A DNA stretch of 64,000 nucleotides, taken from positions 1-64,000 of the forward strand of contig ONJS01000005.1 of the NCBI GenBank assembly GCA_900318205.1. The letters run 5' to 3'. Numbering within the stretch: the stretch's first letter is position 1; every line of letters starts with the position of its first letter. A program made the translations under genes and the position numbers. The notes under the pieces are model-generated. The model saw only the letters and a program-made list of their open reading frames with translations, did no database searches and was not told the DNA's origin. This document shows positions 1-8,674 of this stretch, piece after piece. This DNA is from an uncultured Prevotellaceae bacterium (GTDB taxonomy: Bacteria > Bacteroidota > Bacteroidia > Bacteroidales > Muribaculaceae).

Positions 1-275
1 GATAATTTCAAATCCGTTGACTCCAAAAATCGCTGTAACTAACTGAATTTCAATAATTTCAAAGAACTTTTATGATTTTTTAGTGGACACTAATGATATA
101 TAATAGCGAAAAAACGAAAAAACGGAAAATCCAAATTCATCTGATGTGGGTGTAATCCGAGTTGTCGTTTGTATAGTCAAAGGTAATCATTCTCTTTCAA
201 AAGAATGGCCCCAACAGTTGATGGCAGTGGCAGATTTTGGAGTAAAATAGGCAATTTGGTCGCTTTGGCGCCAAT
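1..275. other. Left-edge noncoding stretch
   Basis: A+T-rich sequence with no credible gene on either strand. It holds a direct repeat, CAATTTGGTCG, at 252-262 and again at 272-282, just before the AraC-type gene. No good TAnnTTTG promoter is seen. The repeat could be a binding site, but this is a guess. Confidence 0.4.
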
Positions 276-929
276 TTGGTCGGTACAAAATGGTTGTTTT
301 CGCCCAATTTGCGTCATCTTATGCAAATTGATAGTATCTTTGTGGCTAAACTTCGCAATAAGATACCGAAACATATGCAGGAGGCACTTATCCTCAAACT
401 TATCATATTGGCCCTAGGGGCTATATTTATTGCAGTCATCATCGCTCTGGTGCTGTCTTTCAGCGTGACTAAAAAGCTGATGAAGCACAATGCCAATCTG
501 ATTGACCAGGTTAAGGAAAGCGACAAGCAGCAGGCATCAACCCAGCAGACCCTCTATGAGAAGGAGAATGAGTTGCTCAAAACCGAGGTGCAGCTCATGG
601 GCTGGATAGGCGCGCAGATTGAGAGCCAGGGACTGTACAGGAGCCCCAACGTGACGCTCAAGGAGATATCCAAAGTTCTCAGCTTGACCCAGCGGCGCAT
701 CTCTCAGGTCATTAAAACCCGACGAGAAGACAACACGCTGGCCGAGTACTTGAACACCAAGCGTCAGCTGGAAGGTTGTCGCCTGCTGGTGGAGCAGACT
801 AACTGGACGGTCGACGCTATAGCCCATGAGGCGGGTTTTGGAGGCACGACTACCTCCCGCACCATATTCAGGAGCCGCTTTGGTATGTCGCCCAAGCAAT
901 ACCGCGAAAAAAAGCGCCTAATGGGCTGA
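276..929 (+). CDS. Membrane-anchored AraC-type HTH regulator, short form
   Basis: Likely transcription regulator. One hydrophobic segment (LKLIILALGAIFIAVIIALV) lies near the N-terminus and is followed by a charged, coiled-coil-like linker. The C-terminal half resembles an AraC/XylS double helix-turn-helix, with the typical ending FGMSPKQYREKK. In Bacteroidota, AraC domains are often the output of long TPR or hybrid two-component sensors; here no sensor domain precedes the membrane segment, so this may be a short form or a remnant. ATGs at 276, 321 and 375 are in frame and none has a clear upstream signal; 375, just before the membrane segment, is also plausible. It lies 70 bases before a secreted hydrolase on the same strand, which suggests local control. 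Confidence 0.75.
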   Translation: MVGTKWLFSPNLRHLMQIDSIFVAKLRNKIPKHMQEALILKLIILALGAIFIAVIIALVLSFSVTKKLMKHNANLIDQVKESDKQQASTQQTLYEKENELLKTEVQLMGWIGAQIESQGLYRSPNVTLKEISKVLSLTQRRISQVIKTRREDNTLAEYLNTKRQLEGCRLLVEQTNWTVDAIAHEAGFGGTTTSRTIFRSRFGMSPKQYREKKRLMG

Positions 930-999
930 CTTGTGGTTGCAGATGATGCGATTTGCCTAGAAGAGCAGACTAGTAACAATCAAATATAATATAAACCAA

Positions 1000-2301
1000 A
1001 TGAGACATTTAGTAAAAACTACACTTGCAATGCTGGTGCTGACCATGTGCACCGGCATCATTACCTCGTGTTCGAGCGATGACCCAGGCAACGGCAAACA
1101 GAACCGAGACTATGACCTTGATGTCAAGGTCGTGCAGACACGCAGTTGCCATGCCCTGAAGGATGTGAAAGACGACATCCTCAATCTCCATTTCAATCAG
1201 ATTATCTTTGAGTACACCTCTGTGGGGCCCGACATGAAGACGCCGGTGCGGTTGACAGGCGTCATCTCGATGAATCCCGCCGTCTTCAACAAGGAGGCGG
1301 CTCCGCGTGCGCTCATGTTCTACAACGAGTTCACGACGGCCAAGCATGGCGAACGCACCTCACAGAACGAGATTGACGACGTGGGTTTCTATATGAACAA
1401 ATTCCAGAACCTGATCGCCATCTCCTCGGACCTGTATGGCTGGACATTGACCGAGGACAAGCCCCAGGCCTACTGCTGCCCGGAGATTACCGCCCAGGAA
1501 TCGATTGACTGCTGGGATGCCGCAATGATGGTCCTGAAAGACAAGGGCTACGCTATCGAGGGCCTGCACAAATTCAACGTGGGCTACTCCAGCGGCGGTT
1601 TCTCGGCCATTGCCTTGCAGCGCTATGTGGACGAGTATCGTCCCGACCTGCATTGGGACCTCACCGCTGCCGGTGCTGCCCCCTTTGACATCTGCACCAT
1701 CTATGAGAACTATGTGGAAAGCGATTTCTCGGGTTACATCTGCGCCCTGCCGCTGATGATTGTCGCCTACAAGGAGACCTACCACATGGACTTCAGTTAC
1801 AGTGATGTGTTCAAGGAACCGCTGGCCAGCCACATTCAGGAGTGGATTCTCTCCAAGGACTATGGCACCTGGGACATCAACGGCCTGATAGGCACCGAGA
1901 AGATCAGTGATGTGCTGACACCTGCCGCTTGTAACTACAAGAGCGGAGTCGGCAAGGTCGTCTATGACAAATTCCGCAGCAACTCGCTGTGCGGCCCCGG
2001 CCAAAACTGGCAGCCCAGCAAAGACACCAAGTACTTCATCATGCACAGCTCTGGTGACCTATACATGAACTATCTTGCGGGCGTTGAGATGGCCGATTAC
2101 CTCAAGAGCAAGGGCTGCCAGGTGGAGACCGACTTTGACGACACGGGCAACCACGTGTACTATGGGCTGTTTACCTTTACCGGCGGCACCATGCTGCGCA
2201 TGGAGGAAATCTTGGACAGCACCGACAATGTGACTCGAATCAAGGAACTGTTTGACCAGGTCAAGGGCTATATCAGCGACCTGAACGGCATCGGCCTGTA
2301 A
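1000..2301 (+). CDS. Secreted alpha/beta-hydrolase lipoprotein, lipase/esterase-like
   Basis: A lipoprotein signal peptide ends in a lipobox with Cys24 (GIITSC), so the protein is probably anchored at the outer membrane or surface. The nucleophile elbow G-Y-S-S-G places the catalytic Ser at about residue 197. A late HSSGDLYMNY segment may carry the acidic residue, and GNHVYYG the His. The general plan resembles secreted lipases and peptidase-like hydrolases of the alpha/beta fold; the substrate cannot be told. The next gene encodes a second hydrolase of the same fold 70 bases downstream, so the two probably form one operon. Confidence 0.75.
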   Translation: MRHLVKTTLAMLVLTMCTGIITSCSSDDPGNGKQNRDYDLDVKVVQTRSCHALKDVKDDILNLHFNQIIFEYTSVGPDMKTPVRLTGVISMNPAVFNKEAAPRALMFYNEFTTAKHGERTSQNEIDDVGFYMNKFQNLIAISSDLYGWTLTEDKPQAYCCPEITAQESIDCWDAAMMVLKDKGYAIEGLHKFNVGYSSGGFSAIALQRYVDEYRPDLHWDLTAAGAAPFDICTIYENYVESDFSGYICALPLMIVAYKETYHMDFSYSDVFKEPLASHIQEWILSKDYGTWDINGLIGTEKISDVLTPAACNYKSGVGKVVYDKFRSNSLCGPGQNWQPSKDTKYFIMHSSGDLYMNYLAGVEMADYLKSKGCQVETDFDDTGNHVYYGLFTFTGGTMLRMEEILDSTDNVTRIKELFDQVKGYISDLNGIGL

Positions 2302-2370
2302 ATAGTTTCTAGGACTTATGCAAAAAGTGAAAAAGAACAATAATTCATTATTTAATTAATCAAAAATAAT

Positions 2371-4158
2371 ATGAAGAAATTATTATTAACATTTATGTTG
2401 GCGCTTGCCACAATGTGCGTAAGCGCCCAATCATTTGGAGATGTGCCAGCAACGGTCGATCCCAATGATGTGACCATTCTCAAGAAGAACGTGCTGGTGA
2501 TTGCTGAGCACGACTCTATCGTGCCTAATGCCAAGACCGGCAAAATTGACACCCTGAGGGTGGAAGACGGGTCGAGGATTTTCACCCCTGAGGAGTTTGA
2601 GCTGTTGTCAAAAGATCCCAAAAAGCTTCGCGCTGCTGTAGTCCCCGGCGAACGTTGGGGACACGATTGGAATAAGTTTATAAGTTTAGCTCAAGCAGGT
2701 GTTTATCTATTCACCTATAAATACCCGTCGGTCGATGCCGATGGTAATGCCATCTACCTTTCGGCGCTCATGGGCGTACCAATTGACATGGTAGGAGGAC
2801 ATGCTATGCCTAACAACCTGATTATTGGTTGCCATGAGACGATAACGAGTAACTATGAGTGCCCTTCGGAGTTTAACAACACCGGTGGCGCCAGTTCAAT
2901 GACTGGTAATGGCATGATGCTGCACTACACAGCCCATAACTTAGTTCGCCAGCCATGCTGCTTGGTCATCATGCCCGACTATGAGGGTTATGGTATCACT
3001 AAAGACCGCGCTCACCCTTATCTGTACCAGGAGTTGACAGCGCGCCAGGTGGTGGATGCTGTGCGCAGTGGTCTTGCCATGTATCAACAACTTATCGATG
3101 CCAATGTTGTCGATCCCTTTGAGCCGAACTGGCAGAGCGTGTCTATCGGATACTCGCAAGGCGGCTCGGTGGCGCTGGCCACGCACAAGTTCATCGAGCA
3201 GAACGGCCTTGCCGAAGAGTTGCACTTCGCCGGCTCGGTGTGTGGCGACGGTCCCTACGACCCCGTGGCCCACTTGCGCTACTATATGCAGGACGACGGT
3301 GAAACCTACGATGGTAATAATAGGACTGCTCACCGCAAGGAAAAGGTGTCGATGCCCATCGTCATGCCGCTCATCCTTAAGGGCATGTGCGACAGCAATC
3401 CCTTGATGAAGCAGCACTACGTTGACGATTACCTGAGCATGAAATTCCTGCTCACCGAATCGATAAAATTTATCGAGGCTAAGGCAAACGACAAGAAAGG
3501 CGATCAGTACGACACCGAGCGCATCAACAAGGAATATGTGAAAATGTTGAGGGAGGGCAAAACCGGAACCTATGTCAAAAACTATCACGAAGATGATGGG
3601 ACGTTCACCTTTACTATGCATCGCACACCCGAAGAATTCCAGGAAGTGATGGAACTCTACGACCCTGGATTTTGGAGTAAGATGAGGGCACACGGTAAGC
3701 TTAACGGGATGATGACAGAAACCTGTTATAACTACTTCAGTAGTCTTACTGCTGACACGCCGGTGCCCACCACGCCTGGTCTGATGGAAGACCTGCACCG
3801 TGCCCTCGAGAGCAACAACCTCACCAAGGGGTGGACTCCGCAGCACCGCGTCGCTTTCTTCCACTCAACCTACGACACCGTGGTGCCCTATGAGAACTTG
3901 CTCTCGTTCATGCGCAACCAGCAAGACCTCACTTACTACTTCTTTGATAATGACAAGAGCCGCAGTGAAAAAGCCGGAGTCACCGTCAGGACTGCCGACG
4001 AAGATAAGGCCAATGTATATATACGTGACGCCACCTGCAAGGATGACCACGTGGATGCTGGCAAAGACTTCTTTATGCTTGGCGCCTCGGGCTATCTCGT
4101 GGGACTCTCGCCCGACATGCGAATGATTCGTTGGGTCTTAACTGGTTCTGATGATTAA
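2371..4158 (+). CDS. Secreted alpha/beta hydrolase, lipase/esterase-like
   Basis: The N-terminus is a typical signal peptide (cleavage near CVSAQS). The nucleophile motif G-Y-S-Q-G gives Ser at about residue 262. A late FHSTYDTVVP segment fits the catalytic Asp strand and KDDHVD the catalytic His. It is longer than the neighbouring hydrolase (595 against 433 residues), with insertions between the Ser and Asp elements that may form a lid. It shares the fold and probably a distant origin with its neighbour. Only 23 bases separate it from the LRR gene downstream, so co-transcription is likely. Substrate unknown. Confidence 0.75.
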   Translation: MKKLLLTFMLALATMCVSAQSFGDVPATVDPNDVTILKKNVLVIAEHDSIVPNAKTGKIDTLRVEDGSRIFTPEEFELLSKDPKKLRAAVVPGERWGHDWNKFISLAQAGVYLFTYKYPSVDADGNAIYLSALMGVPIDMVGGHAMPNNLIIGCHETITSNYECPSEFNNTGGASSMTGNGMMLHYTAHNLVRQPCCLVIMPDYEGYGITKDRAHPYLYQELTARQVVDAVRSGLAMYQQLIDANVVDPFEPNWQSVSIGYSQGGSVALATHKFIEQNGLAEELHFAGSVCGDGPYDPVAHLRYYMQDDGETYDGNNRTAHRKEKVSMPIVMPLILKGMCDSNPLMKQHYVDDYLSMKFLLTESIKFIEAKANDKKGDQYDTERINKEYVKMLREGKTGTYVKNYHEDDGTFTFTMHRTPEEFQEVMELYDPGFWSKMRAHGKLNGMMTETCYNYFSSLTADTPVPTTPGLMEDLHRALESNNLTKGWTPQHRVAFFHSTYDTVVPYENLLSFMRNQQDLTYYFFDNDKSRSEKAGVTVRTADEDKANVYIRDATCKDDHVDAGKDFFMLGASGYLVGLSPDMRMIRWVLTGSDD

Positions 4159-4181
4159 TCCTTTAAAAAAAACTTGATATT

Positions 4182-7100
4182 ATGAGAAAGTTTATATTCC
4201 TGTTTTTAAGCATGCTGTTGCCCATGGCAGCAATGGCGGCTTACACCGATGAAACGATGAATATTACAGTGGGTAACGCCACTTATACCGCCAGGACCCA
4301 AATCGACCATGCAAATCGTGTCATTCTCCTGGGCAACGGCCGCAACGCCTGTATACCGCATTATGCTGAAGGTTCCGTCTTCATTCCTGGCACCTACAAC
4401 ATAAACGGCATTGACTATAGAGTGGATATCGCTGACTTTGCCTTCCGCTTGTGCAATGGCATTACGCAAGTGAACATTGGCGAGGGTACCGAGAACATTG
4501 GCGATTGCGCTTTTGTGGGATGCTCTAAGCTTGAAAAGGTGACGCTGCCGTCAACGCTATTCTTAGTGGGACGTGGCGCATTTGCCAATCTCAATTCGTT
4601 GAAGACAATGGTGTGCAACGGTAGCACAGCACCCACATGGAGCTACAACGATGTGTTTAACTGCTATGGCTCCAAGCACGGCACGGCAAGGTGGGGGCGT
4701 AACCGCACACTCTATGTGCCTGCACACGCCACTGACGACTACATGAACACCAATTATGGCGACAGCATCGGCTGGAAAGACGCCTTTGCACGCATCTACG
4801 AGCGCACTTCCGATGTCATTGCCATCAGCACCAAAGAGGAACTCAAAGCATTGAGCCAAAAAGTGAACAATGGCACAGCTTTTGACTACTACAATGGAGC
4901 CAACTCATTTGAACTTACTGCCGATATCGAGTGGAACCTTGACACCGACGGGAAATGGACTCCCATCGGTACCGTTGAGCATCCGTTTGACGGAAGCTTC
5001 GACGGTAATGGTCACAAGATTACGGGATTACAGAACGCCCATGTTACTGCACTAAACACTAATTTCGCCGAGGACGCTTATACCGGATTGTTTGGTTACG
5101 CCTCCAACGCCTATATTCACAATTTCCACATGGAGAACCCACGATTTCTCAGTAAAGATTATGCTGGTTGTGTGCTGGGATATGCTGCCAACTATACCCG
5201 CGTGAGTGATGTGCTCGTCACCAGCGATGCTGGGTCACAACAGTACACCGTTTATTCTCGCGGTAGCGGTGGTGGTCTCGTGGGATTTGTCAAGGTAGGT
5301 GTGGTTGAGCGCTGCTATTTCCAGGGCCGAGTGTGGTCCGAGAAAGGTTGGGCTGGCGGCATCGTGGGTCACATGCAAAAGGGTAAAGTGGAAGATTGCG
5401 CCGCGGGTTCCTATGTGGCCAACACAACCACTTCCGACAACTGGCGCCTGGGTGGTATTGTGGGCGGCACTTATGGCAGCTACACCCCCGGACAGGTGAA
5501 TGTCACCATCAATCGATGCATTGCTTGGTCTAATTTCATTATTGACGGCACTTACTTATCTGCTGACCAGATGAGGTATTCCGGTTGGATTTTGGGATAT
5601 GCCAGTGTGCCCACCGAGATTACAAATTGCGCCTACTATGTAGATCCCAATAAGCGCAGTTATGAAATCTACGGAGGTAGTACCGAGAATATTACCGTCT
5701 ATTGTGATAATAACGCAAGCTCGGGTGATAATGCGACCTACACTACCTTCAACAGCCTCATGAAGCGCAATACCGAGCCATACTTGGGCAATGAAAACTG
5801 GTACTACTTCACCGAGGGCTTTGAGAACTATCCCGTACCCTTCAATCTGAAGGACATGTATCTTGCCAACATGGTTTACGACATCGATGACAAGGGCATC
5901 ATTTATCTGCCTGTGCACGACGAGAGCAATCAAATTGTAGCCTACAAGGTGAAAGGCCAGGACAGCAATGTTCCGCTGGATACCTGGGGCGGCATATTAA
6001 CGAGACTGGAAATCCCGGCAACACACAAGGATAAGCCGGTAACTGAGATTATGCCCAAAGCGTTCGCAGGCCGAACCGATTTGGATATACTGCAACTTGG
6101 CAATTCTGCCACCAATTATGATTCTAATATCACTGCCATCGGCGACTCGGCATGTATGGCTTCGACCCTCAAATTTATTCTTATGTACTGCCAAAACCTG
6201 ACAACCATTGGCAACAGTGCATTTGAGGACTGTGACTCACTCATTGAGGTTAGACTGCCCAATAGTGTCACCACCGTGCACAAACGCGCCTTCCGCGGCT
6301 GTGACGACCTGCATCTTTTCATCATTGGCAGTGGTTTTAAAGACCATGACGATAATTTCATTGCCTATTGCCCCAATCTCGACGGTCTTTATCTGGTAGA
6401 GCCCGGCAACACTTCTCCTAACAGCAATGGTTACCTTGTGGTCAACAACATGCTGCTGCACAATGTGGGCAATTATCGCAGTTATGTAGTCGCCTGCTCG
6501 CCTGGCGTGAGTGGCGACGTCGTGCTGCCTGTAGAGTACCTCACCAATAGCGAAGTCAACATCTTTGGCAGCTCATTTGCCAGCTGCGACAAGATCACCA
6601 GCCTCACCATCCCTGCAAGCAAGACTTACTCTATGGGTAAGGGCGTCTTTGACGGGTGCAACAGCATGCGTTATCTCGACATGCGAGGCGTAAAACGCTT
6701 CGAGAAGGAGAATGGTCAGCCATTGCCCTGGAACGTGGAGCGCAGCGACCCCGATAATTCATTCTATGGCCTGAACGAGCGCACCATCATCTGGACCGAT
6801 GCAACGACCACCTGTGAGGAGAGTGAAGAAAACGTGGTTGCAGGCAACCATGCCAACTCTCTCATGCTCACCGATGGATGGGACTTTGTACCCAAGGTCG
6901 CCTTCACCGCCGGCAACGCTATTCTTGACCGAGTGCTCGATGTCAACCTCGGACTCAATGAATATGAGGAAGATGGCGAGACTTACTCCACTTATGTGTA
7001 TGTGGACGCGGGCTACAGTGTGTATCTGCCTTATCCGCTCACGCTCACTGGCGATAACGTGAAGGTGTATGAGCCCCTTGAGATTGTCAAGGAGGACAGT

Positions 7101-7610
7101 GTCACCGTCGTTACATTTGTTGAAGTGGCTAGCCGTGAGATGGAAGCCTACAAGCCTTACTATGTAGTGGTGAGCAGCGATAATGTGACGCTCGACAGCA
7201 ATGGCGAGGTCAACGTTGAACTTCTGCCCACCGACAGTGAGGACTGGGAAGGCGGCGGCTATGTCTTCTCGGGTACGACAGTCACTATCCCGAACAGTAT
7301 CCTGCGCACCATGGGCGCTTATATCCTGCAGACCGACAACATGTGGCACAGAGTGCCTGCCGACAAGGAACTTGAGAATGTGTATGTTGGACCATTCCGC
7401 TCTTACTTCCACTCGACAACAAGCAATGCCGCACAACGACTGTTATCACGACTGAATGACAATAGTTCAGAGACTACTGGCGTTGTGGTCATCAAGACTG
7501 TCGATAATAATGGTGACGAGCATTATTATGACTTGAACGGCCATGTGCTGCCTGGCAAGCCCAACAGCGGCATCTACATCCATCAGGGTAAGAAGTATGT
7601 TGGACATTAA
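4182..7610 (+). CDS. Large secreted BspA-type LRR protein with GLUG-like centre
   Basis: Signal peptide, then BspA-type leucine-rich repeats (LRR_5, with phrases such as IGDCAFVGCSKLEKVTLP) at about residues 60-150. A central region at about 280-480 has GLUG-like repeats (GHKITGLQ, GLFGYA, GGLVGF, GGIVGH). A second LRR_5 block follows at about 610-850 and then a beta-rich tail. The C-terminus, YYDLNGHVLPGKPNSGIYIH, is a recurring ending of large secreted Bacteroidales proteins. BspA-type proteins usually bind host or matrix proteins or other bacteria; GLUG repeats are found in adhesins and IgA1-protease-like proteins. No catalytic domain was recognised. It is in tandem with a dockerin gene 13 bases downstream. 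Confidence 0.8.
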   Translation: MRKFIFLFLSMLLPMAAMAAYTDETMNITVGNATYTARTQIDHANRVILLGNGRNACIPHYAEGSVFIPGTYNINGIDYRVDIADFAFRLCNGITQVNIGEGTENIGDCAFVGCSKLEKVTLPSTLFLVGRGAFANLNSLKTMVCNGSTAPTWSYNDVFNCYGSKHGTARWGRNRTLYVPAHATDDYMNTNYGDSIGWKDAFARIYERTSDVIAISTKEELKALSQKVNNGTAFDYYNGANSFELTADIEWNLDTDGKWTPIGTVEHPFDGSFDGNGHKITGLQNAHVTALNTNFAEDAYTGLFGYASNAYIHNFHMENPRFLSKDYAGCVLGYAANYTRVSDVLVTSDAGSQQYTVYSRGSGGGLVGFVKVGVVERCYFQGRVWSEKGWAGGIVGHMQKGKVEDCAAGSYVANTTTSDNWRLGGIVGGTYGSYTPGQVNVTINRCIAWSNFIIDGTYLSADQMRYSGWILGYASVPTEITNCAYYVDPNKRSYEIYGGSTENITVYCDNNASSGDNATYTTFNSLMKRNTEPYLGNENWYYFTEGFENYPVPFNLKDMYLANMVYDIDDKGIIYLPVHDESNQIVAYKVKGQDSNVPLDTWGGILTRLEIPATHKDKPVTEIMPKAFAGRTDLDILQLGNSATNYDSNITAIGDSACMASTLKFILMYCQNLTTIGNSAFEDCDSLIEVRLPNSVTTVHKRAFRGCDDLHLFIIGSGFKDHDDNFIAYCPNLDGLYLVEPGNTSPNSNGYLVVNNMLLHNVGNYRSYVVACSPGVSGDVVLPVEYLTNSEVNIFGSSFASCDKITSLTIPASKTYSMGKGVFDGCNSMRYLDMRGVKRFEKENGQPLPWNVERSDPDNSFYGLNERTIIWTDATTTCEESEENVVAGNHANSLMLTDGWDFVPKVAFTAGNAILDRVLDVNLGLNEYEEDGETYSTYVYVDAGYSVYLPYPLTLTGDNVKVYEPLEIVKEDSVTVVTFVEVASREMEAYKPYYVVVSSDNVTLDSNGEVNVELLPTDSEDWEGGGYVFSGTTVTIPNSILRTMGAYILQTDNMWHRVPADKELENVYVGPFRSYFHSTTSNAAQRLLSRLNDNSSETTGVVVIKTVDNNGDEHYYDLNGHVLPGKPNSGIYIHQGKKYVGH

Positions 7611-7623
7611 AAACATCAATGTT

Positions 7624-8175
7624 ATGAAGAGATTATTTTTATCAATGATTATAGCGTGTGCCACATGGGTCGTAGGACTGGCACAGGAAACATATGCAGT
7701 GGAAATTCTGCCGACAATGAATGGTTATGTTATGAGCGACAAAGCAACTGCAGCACAGGGTGAAACTGTCACGCTGACACTTGGCCATGCTCCTTCCTAT
7801 ACCCTGGAACAGCTCCTGGTTGAGAGTGAACTCGTCGGCGGTGGCATGTCGGATGACGGAGCTTGGGAACCGGCTATGGCTCCTGCCCACATCATGGTCC
7901 CTACTACCAAAGTCAGTGAGAACATTTACACCTTTGTCATGCCTGCCAGCAAAGTGAAAGTAACGGCAACCTTTGTTCTCATGCCAGAGTTACGGGGAGA
8001 CGTGAACAACGATGGCCAGGTGGATATCAACGACGTGACCGCACTGATCAACTATCTGCTCAGCGGCGACGCGTCGGCCATCAACCTGCAGGCTGCCGAC
8101 TGCGACCAGAACGGCGAGATCAAGATCAGCGACGTAACCGCACTGATCAACTACCTGCTCAGCGGCACTTGGTGA
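7624..8175 (+). CDS. Small secreted dockerin-type protein
   Basis: An ATG at 7624 opens a clean signal peptide (MKRLFLSMIIACATW, cleavage after GLAQ), so I prefer it to the upstream in-frame ATG at 7543, which lies inside the previous gene. The middle is a short beta-rich domain of about 90 residues. The C-terminus has two dockerin-type calcium repeats, each with a D-x-N-x-D-G or D-Q-N-G loop followed by ISDVTALINYLL. Dockerins bind cohesin modules on scaffold proteins; no cohesin is visible here. The last codons (SGTW, stop) match the end of the LRR-dockerin gene at 8675 almost exactly. Confidence 0.8.
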   Translation: MKRLFLSMIIACATWVVGLAQETYAVEILPTMNGYVMSDKATAAQGETVTLTLGHAPSYTLEQLLVESELVGGGMSDDGAWEPAMAPAHIMVPTTKVSENIYTFVMPASKVKVTATFVLMPELRGDVNNDGQVDINDVTALINYLLSGDASAINLQAADCDQNGEIKISDVTALINYLLSGTW

Positions 8176-8208
8176 GTGAGGAGTGAGAAGTGAGGAGTTA
8201 GGAGTTAG
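8174..8208. repeat. Heptamer array, five units (GAGTGAG/GAGTTAG)
   Basis: Five consecutive 7-base units: GAGTGAG, GAGTGAG, AAGTGAG, GAGTTAG, GAGTTAG. The array starts inside the TGA stop codon of the dockerin gene. On the other strand the units read CTAACTC and CTCACTC, close to the ACTAANN heptamers of other gaps in this window. Confidence 0.8.
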
Positions 8209-8266
8209 CATCCGCATCCTTTACTCACGCTAAGCCGCTAAGGCGCAAAGAATATTTTTAAGCTAG

Positions 8267-8298
8267 CATCCGCGTTTCGTTTGACTGGAACGCGGATG
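8267..8298. repeat. GCATCCGC-type hairpin, copy 1
   Basis: Arms CATCCGCGTT (8267-8276) and AACGCGGATG (8289-8298) form a 10-bp perfect stem. Related hairpins with different loops lie at 11085-11117 and 15624-15661. Confidence 0.75.
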
Positions 8299-8433
8299 TT
8301 CTTTAAACATTAAACAGCGAGCAAAGCGAGCATAATTTTTTCTGTCCACACGCGTGCGTAGAAAAAAAAGAAAAAAGAGAATTTTAGAATTATCCATCTG
8401 TCTTAGCGTGAGACTTTGCCCTGCGGGGCTAGC

Positions 8434-8512
8434 GCTAATTACGCTAATTTTACGGATTTCACGAATCTAATATAAGAATTCGCGGAATTAGTTGAATTAG
8501 CGTAATTCGCAT
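8434..8512. repeat. Nonamer (period-9) array, AATTNGNNN type
   Basis: Clear period-9 blocks are GCTAATTAC, GCTAATTTT, ACGGATTTC, ACGAATCTA at 8434-8469 and AATTAGTTG, AATTAGCGT, AATTCGCAT at 8486-8512. The part between them is less regular. A related block lies at 11169-11195. Confidence 0.6.
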
Positions 8513-8607
8513 TTAAAAACACTGCGGATGCCTCATTCTCCATTCTCCACGGCGCCAGCCGTTCAGCGAGCAACGCGAGCATCAAAGGTTTTTTCTCGGT
8601 TTTTCTT

Positions 8608-8636
8608 TTGGTTTTGTATTGTTTTTCGTATTTTTG
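8608..8636 (+). promoter_or_regulatory. Bacteroidota-type promoter for LRR-dockerin gene
   Basis: TTG at 8608-8610, an 18-base spacer, then TATTTTTG at 8629-8636, matching the Bacteroidota TAnnTTTG element. The gene starts 39 bases further on. Confidence 0.6.
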
Positions 8637-8674
8637 CAACAAAATAACAATAATGACTTAATTTTTTACTGCTT

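Larger units (their letters stand above)
8176..8674. other. Repeat-rich noncoding gap
   Basis: No gene was found. The gap is a mosaic of short repeats: the heptamer array at its start, CTAAGCCG/CTAAGGCG octamers near 8230, a GCATCCGC hairpin (8267-8298), TTAAACA twice (8303-8316), a GCGAGCAAAGCGAGCAT module (8317-8333), a period-9 array (8434-8512), CATTCTC twice (8534-8547), a second GCGAGC module (8566-8582), and the promoter of the next gene. Confidence 0.75.

Noticed and set aside
7543..7623. Upstream start of the small dockerin gene
   Set aside because: It lies inside the LRR gene and puts 27 polar residues before a perfect signal peptide starting at 7624.
8176..8674. Short - strand frame of 67 codons at 8439-8642
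   Set aside because: It runs through repeat arrays and encodes repeat-like peptides (NANYANSTNSANS), so it is not a credible gene.
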